This document shows positions 60,937-64,000 of a DNA stretch of 64,000 nt, piece after piece (position 1 is the stretch's first letter; each line of letters starts with the position of its first letter). Made by a program: the position numbers and the translations under genes. The notes beneath the pieces are model-generated. The model was given only the letters and a program-made list of their open reading frames with translations. It searched no databases and had not been told where the DNA came from. Source of the stretch: Mucilaginibacter sp. OK283 (GTDB taxonomy: Bacteria; Bacteroidota; Bacteroidia; Sphingobacteriales; Sphingobacteriaceae); assembly GCF_900110415.1 (NCBI RefSeq), contig NZ_FODR01000004.1, positions 434,001-498,000 of the forward strand, written 5' to 3'.

Positions 60937-62214
60937 ATGGTTAAATTCAACCGGTTTACACTGGATAATGGCCTCCGGGTTATTGTTCATGAAGATAATA
61001 CCACGCCTATGGCAGTGCTCAACATTCTGTATGATGTTGGTGCACGCGACGAAGATCCCGAGCAAACAGGCTTTGCTCATTTGTTTGAGCACCTGATGTT
61101 CGGCGGATCTGTAAATATTCCAAGCTACGATGAGCCACTGCAAAGGGTAGGAGGCGAAAACAATGCTTTTACCAGTAACGATATCACCAACTATTACATC
61201 ACCCTGCCATCGGCCAATATCGAAACAGCATTTTGGCTCGAGAGCGATCGCATGTTAAACCTCGCCTTTAGCGAAAAAAGTCTTGAGGTGCAGCGTAACG
61301 TAGTAATTGAGGAGTTTAAGCAGCGTTACCTTAACCAGCCTTACGGCGATGTTTGGCTAAAGCTACGCCCGCTGGTTTATAAACAGCACGCTTACCGTTG
61401 GGCTACCATTGGTAAAACCATCAAGCACATCGAGGATGCCAAAATTGAGGATGTGAAAGCATTCTTTAAAAAACATTATAACCCGCAAAATGCCATTATG
61501 GTAGTTGGGGGCAATATCACAACCGAAGAGGTTAAAAAGCTCTCCGAAAAATGGTTTGGCCCAATCCCCGCAGGCGATAAATACACACGCAACCTGCCGC
61601 AGGAGCCCGAACAGCATGACGAACGCCGCGAAACCGTTACCGCCAAAGTACCGTTGAACGATGTGTACATCGCGTTCCAGATGGGGGCGAGGCTGGATGA
61701 TGATTATTACCCGGTGGAATTACTGAGTGATATCTTGTCGCGTGGTCACTCGTCACGTTTGTACCGTAGTTTGGTGCAGGATAAGCAAATTTTTAGCGAG
61801 GTGCATGCCTACATTACAGGCAGCCTGGATAAAGGTATGTTTGTGTTAGAGGGCAAACCCCTGGAAAACGTTAGCATTGAGCAGGCCGAAGCCGCGTTTT
61901 GGGACGAGCTGGAAAAAGTAAAAGCCACGGAGATTCCGGCTGATGAGTTGACCAAGGTGCAAAACAAGACCGAATCGACCATGGTGTTTTCTGAAATGTC
62001 GTTGTTGGATAAAGCCATGAACCTGGCCTCGTTTGAACTGCTGGGCGATGCCGACCTGCTGAACCAGGAAACCGCTAAATACCTTGCGGTAACTCCTGCG
62101 CAGATCAAAGAAGCCGCCAACAAGATATTCAGGAAAGATAATTCATCAACGCTGATATACCTGGCCGAGAAAGCAGAAGTTTCTGAATCAGAATTTTCAG
62201 AATTAGAGAATTAA
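60937..62214 (+). CDS. M16 family zinc peptidase, catalytic subunit type
   Basis: 425 residues. Inverted zinc motif HxxEH as AHLFEHLMF (H48, E51, H52), with distal Glu in the following helix region (RNVVIEEFKQRYLNQPYGD). Processing-peptidase/pitrilysin short form with two homologous halves. Cytosolic by sequence (no signal). Together with the next gene it probably makes a heterodimer. Confidence 0.93.
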   Translation: MVKFNRFTLDNGLRVIVHEDNTTPMAVLNILYDVGARDEDPEQTGFAHLFEHLMFGGSVNIPSYDEPLQRVGGENNAFTSNDITNYYITLPSANIETAFWLESDRMLNLAFSEKSLEVQRNVVIEEFKQRYLNQPYGDVWLKLRPLVYKQHAYRWATIGKTIKHIEDAKIEDVKAFFKKHYNPQNAIMVVGGNITTEEVKKLSEKWFGPIPAGDKYTRNLPQEPEQHDERRETVTAKVPLNDVYIAFQMGARLDDDYYPVELLSDILSRGHSSRLYRSLVQDKQIFSEVHAYITGSLDKGMFVLEGKPLENVSIEQAEAAFWDELEKVKATEIPADELTKVQNKTESTMVFSEMSLLDKAMNLASFELLGDADLLNQETAKYLAVTPAQIKEAANKIFRKDNSSTLIYLAEKAEVSESEFSELEN

Positions 62215-62230
62215 CAGAATTGGAATTGAT

Positions 62231-62319
62231 CTGAACCACGATTTTTCAGATTAACGGATTTACAGGATTAGTCTAATCAAATCCAAAAAATCTGATTAAT
62301 CTGCTTAATCCGGGTTCAG
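62231..62319. repeat. Inverted repeat CTGAACC...GGTTCAG between the two M16 genes
   Basis: CTGAACC (62231-62237) and GGTTCAG (62313-62319) frame TTTTTCAGATTAACGGATT and ATCTGATTAATCTGC-like arms. This belongs to the class of repeats (TCAGATTAACGG...) dispersed in spacers of the group. It lies within the M16 operon and would fold in the mRNA. Confidence 0.55.
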
Positions 62320-62338
62320 AAAAAAGAATTACTGACCA

Positions 62339-63622
62339 ATGACCAACTTAGATAGAACATTAGCCCCTGATTTTAAGGCTATCGATAATATAAACCTGAT
62401 ACGGCCCGCGCATAAAAAGCTCGGTAACGGCTGTAATATATTTTGCTTTAACTCCGGCGACCAGGAATTGGTACGTATAGAATGGATTTTTGGCAACCTG
62501 CGTTTTAACCCGGCGCTGCCGCTGTTGAACATGGCCGTAAATACCATGCTCACCGAAGGTACCAGTACATTAACCGCGGCCCAGATTGCCGATAAGGTTG
62601 ATTTTTACGGTGCCTTTTTGCAGGTGGAATACGGGTACGAAAACTCGCAGGTTGTATTGTACAGCCTTAATAAGCACCTGCACCATACCTTGCCGGTTAT
62701 TGTTGATATTTTAACCAATTCAACCTTCCCCGAGAAAGAATTGGAAACTTTTAAACGTAACCAGCAACAAAAGCTACAGGTTAGCCTGCAAAAAAATGAT
62801 GTTGTTGGCCGCCGCAATTTTAACAAGGCGGTTTATGGCGATACCATATACGGGGTGGGTGCAAGCTTTGATAATTATAAAGCCCTGCAGCGCGATGAAT
62901 TGGTTGCACACTATAAAGAGCAATACCAGCCATCAAACTGCACCATTATCATTTCAGGGAAAATTGAACCGGAAACTTTGACCCTTATTACCGATACGTT
63001 TGATAAAGGCTGGGTTAATGGCAACAAACCCGCCGATACTACCCAACCCGAAATTGTACCGGCTACAGAGTTATTTTACTTTACCGAGAAGCCAGAAGCC
63101 CTGCAATCGGCCATAAGGATAGGTACACCGATGATTAACCGCAGCCACCCGGACTTTCAGCAACTACAGGTGTTGAATACGGTTTTGGGCGGCTATTTCG
63201 GGTCGAGGCTGATGGCCAACATTCGCGAGGATAAAGGTTATACGTATGGCATCGGCTCGGGGCTGGGCTCGTTTAAACAGGCCGGGTCCTTCTTTGTAGC
63301 TACCGAGGTAGGGGCAGATGTGTGCAAACCGGCCCTTGCCGAAATTGAAAAGGAAATCAATATCCTGAAAACCGAACTGATCCCCGACGAGGAGCTTTCA
63401 TTGGTACGCAACTACATGTTGGGCTCGCTGTTAGGCAGCCTGGAGAATGTTTTTTCGCATGCCGATAAATTCAAAAGCATCTACTTTGCCGGTTTGGACT
63501 ATGATTATTATGACAGGTATGCCGCCACTGTAAAAAGTGTCGACTCGACAAGGTTATTGGAATTAGCCAATAAATATTTCCATTTTGAGAACTTCTATAA
63601 AGTGATAGTAGGAAAGTATTAA
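62339..63622 (+). CDS. M16 family peptidase, non-catalytic partner
   Basis: 427 residues, paralogous with the preceding gene. The HxxEH zinc motif is absent: the equivalent segment reads LLNMAVNTMLTEGTSTLTAAQ. The rest of the fold is kept (ADKVDFYGAFLQVEYGYENSQVVLYSLNKHL; GGYFGSRLMANIREDKGYTYGIGSGL, the substrate-side R/Y motif). Bacterial M16 pairs use one active and one inactive subunit, and this gene arrangement fits that. Confidence 0.92.
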   Translation: MTNLDRTLAPDFKAIDNINLIRPAHKKLGNGCNIFCFNSGDQELVRIEWIFGNLRFNPALPLLNMAVNTMLTEGTSTLTAAQIADKVDFYGAFLQVEYGYENSQVVLYSLNKHLHHTLPVIVDILTNSTFPEKELETFKRNQQQKLQVSLQKNDVVGRRNFNKAVYGDTIYGVGASFDNYKALQRDELVAHYKEQYQPSNCTIIISGKIEPETLTLITDTFDKGWVNGNKPADTTQPEIVPATELFYFTEKPEALQSAIRIGTPMINRSHPDFQQLQVLNTVLGGYFGSRLMANIREDKGYTYGIGSGLGSFKQAGSFFVATEVGADVCKPALAEIEKEINILKTELIPDEELSLVRNYMLGSLLGSLENVFSHADKFKSIYFAGLDYDYYDRYAATVKSVDSTRLLELANKYFHFENFYKVIVGKY

Positions 63623-63627
63623 TTTTT

Positions 63628-63766
63628 AATTTGGGATTTCGGATGTTCGATTTCGGATTTGGTCTTTAATTCCGAAATTGAACATCCGAAATCCCAAATT
63701 TCCCCAAATATCACAGAAAGGCAATTTTTAAATAATTCCAAAATCGAACATCCGAAATCCGAAATA
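63628..63766. repeat. Long inverted repeat and third copy of a TCCGAAATC-type element before guaB
   Basis: Left arm 63628-63657 and right arm 63671-63700 are complementary at 29 of 30 bases around a 13-base loop. The motif GAACATCCGAAATCC recurs at 63747-63761 as a third unit. A related copy (TCCGAAATCGCACTTCCGAA) lies before the RND pump gene at 2791-2810. No gene inside. It may act as a terminator for the M16 pair. Confidence 0.7.
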
Positions 63767-63772
63767 AAAAGT

Positions 63773-63780
63773 TAGCTTTG
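63773..63780 (+). promoter_or_regulatory. -7 element of guaB
   Basis: TAGCTTTG fits TAnnTTTG, 35 bases before the ATG. The -33 position falls within the last repeat unit and has no TTTG. Confidence 0.45.
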
Positions 63781-63806
63781 CCCGGCAAATAATAACTCCA
63801 AAATAA

Positions 63807-64000
<194 letters not shown>

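Overview
The window looks like a chromosomal segment of a Bacteroidota bacterium of the family Sphingobacteriaceae, most likely Mucilaginibacter or a close relative. The evidence is moderate GC, no recognisable Shine-Dalgarno sequences, several promoters of the TTTG / TAnnTTTG type, abundant AT-rich intergenic repeats, and gene families typical of that group (GH92/GH20/GH109 glycosidases, DUF3472, a precorrin-2 dehydrogenase-TauE fusion, lysS with a C-terminal extension). The genus is an inference; no rRNA is present.

Layout. 1-404: end of a DinB-like gene. 560-7682: a TetR regulator and a three-gene RND efflux operon (adaptor, pump, outer-membrane channel), with near-identical palindromic operators before the regulator and before the pump genes, and a strong terminator. 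7841-12478: a GH20 hexosaminidase, a conserved hypothetical gene, a GNAT acetyltransferase, and a frame-disrupted Rpn/PD-(D/E)XK nuclease-transposase with a second C-terminal fragment beside it. 12619-18351 (minus): assimilatory sulfate reduction (sulfite reductase, SUMT/CobA, precorrin-2 dehydrogenase fused to a TauE/SafE permease, APS reductase) preceded by an Rrf2 regulator. The operon leader encodes a short peptide with tandem Cys codons followed by an intrinsic terminator, which looks like a cysteine attenuator. 18606-29645: mostly housekeeping and accessory enzymes (SelW-like, MOSC, GMC oxidoreductase, fRMsr, hydrolase, 3-methyladenine glycosylase, kynureninase, bestrophin, HDAC-like, MATE, AlbA_2, GNAT, DUF4442). 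29836-35189: a small lipoprotein, an SDR broken by a frameshift, a secreted S15-type hydrolase, a VOC protein and a lipoprotein aminopeptidase.

35421-47452 is a glycan-catabolic cluster without SusC/SusD: GH92 mannosidase, NagB-like deaminase, GH20, a LacI regulator, DUF3472, a GH109-like oxidoreductase/glycosidase and a GH123-like protein. Together they suggest stripping of mannose, GlcNAc and GalNAc from N-glycan or similar chains. Palindromic GCAAACGTTTGC-type sites lie on both sides of lacI and suggest the control circuit.

47628-64000: ClpB, an orphan membrane histidine kinase, a repeat-rich spacer, LigD, a small periplasmic protein, a putative roughly 125-nt ncRNA driven by a full-consensus promoter, two hypothetical genes, an SMP-30 lactonase-like protein, lysS, an active/inactive pair of M16 peptidases, and the start of guaB. 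I saw no tRNA, rRNA, CRISPR array, complete IS or prophage.
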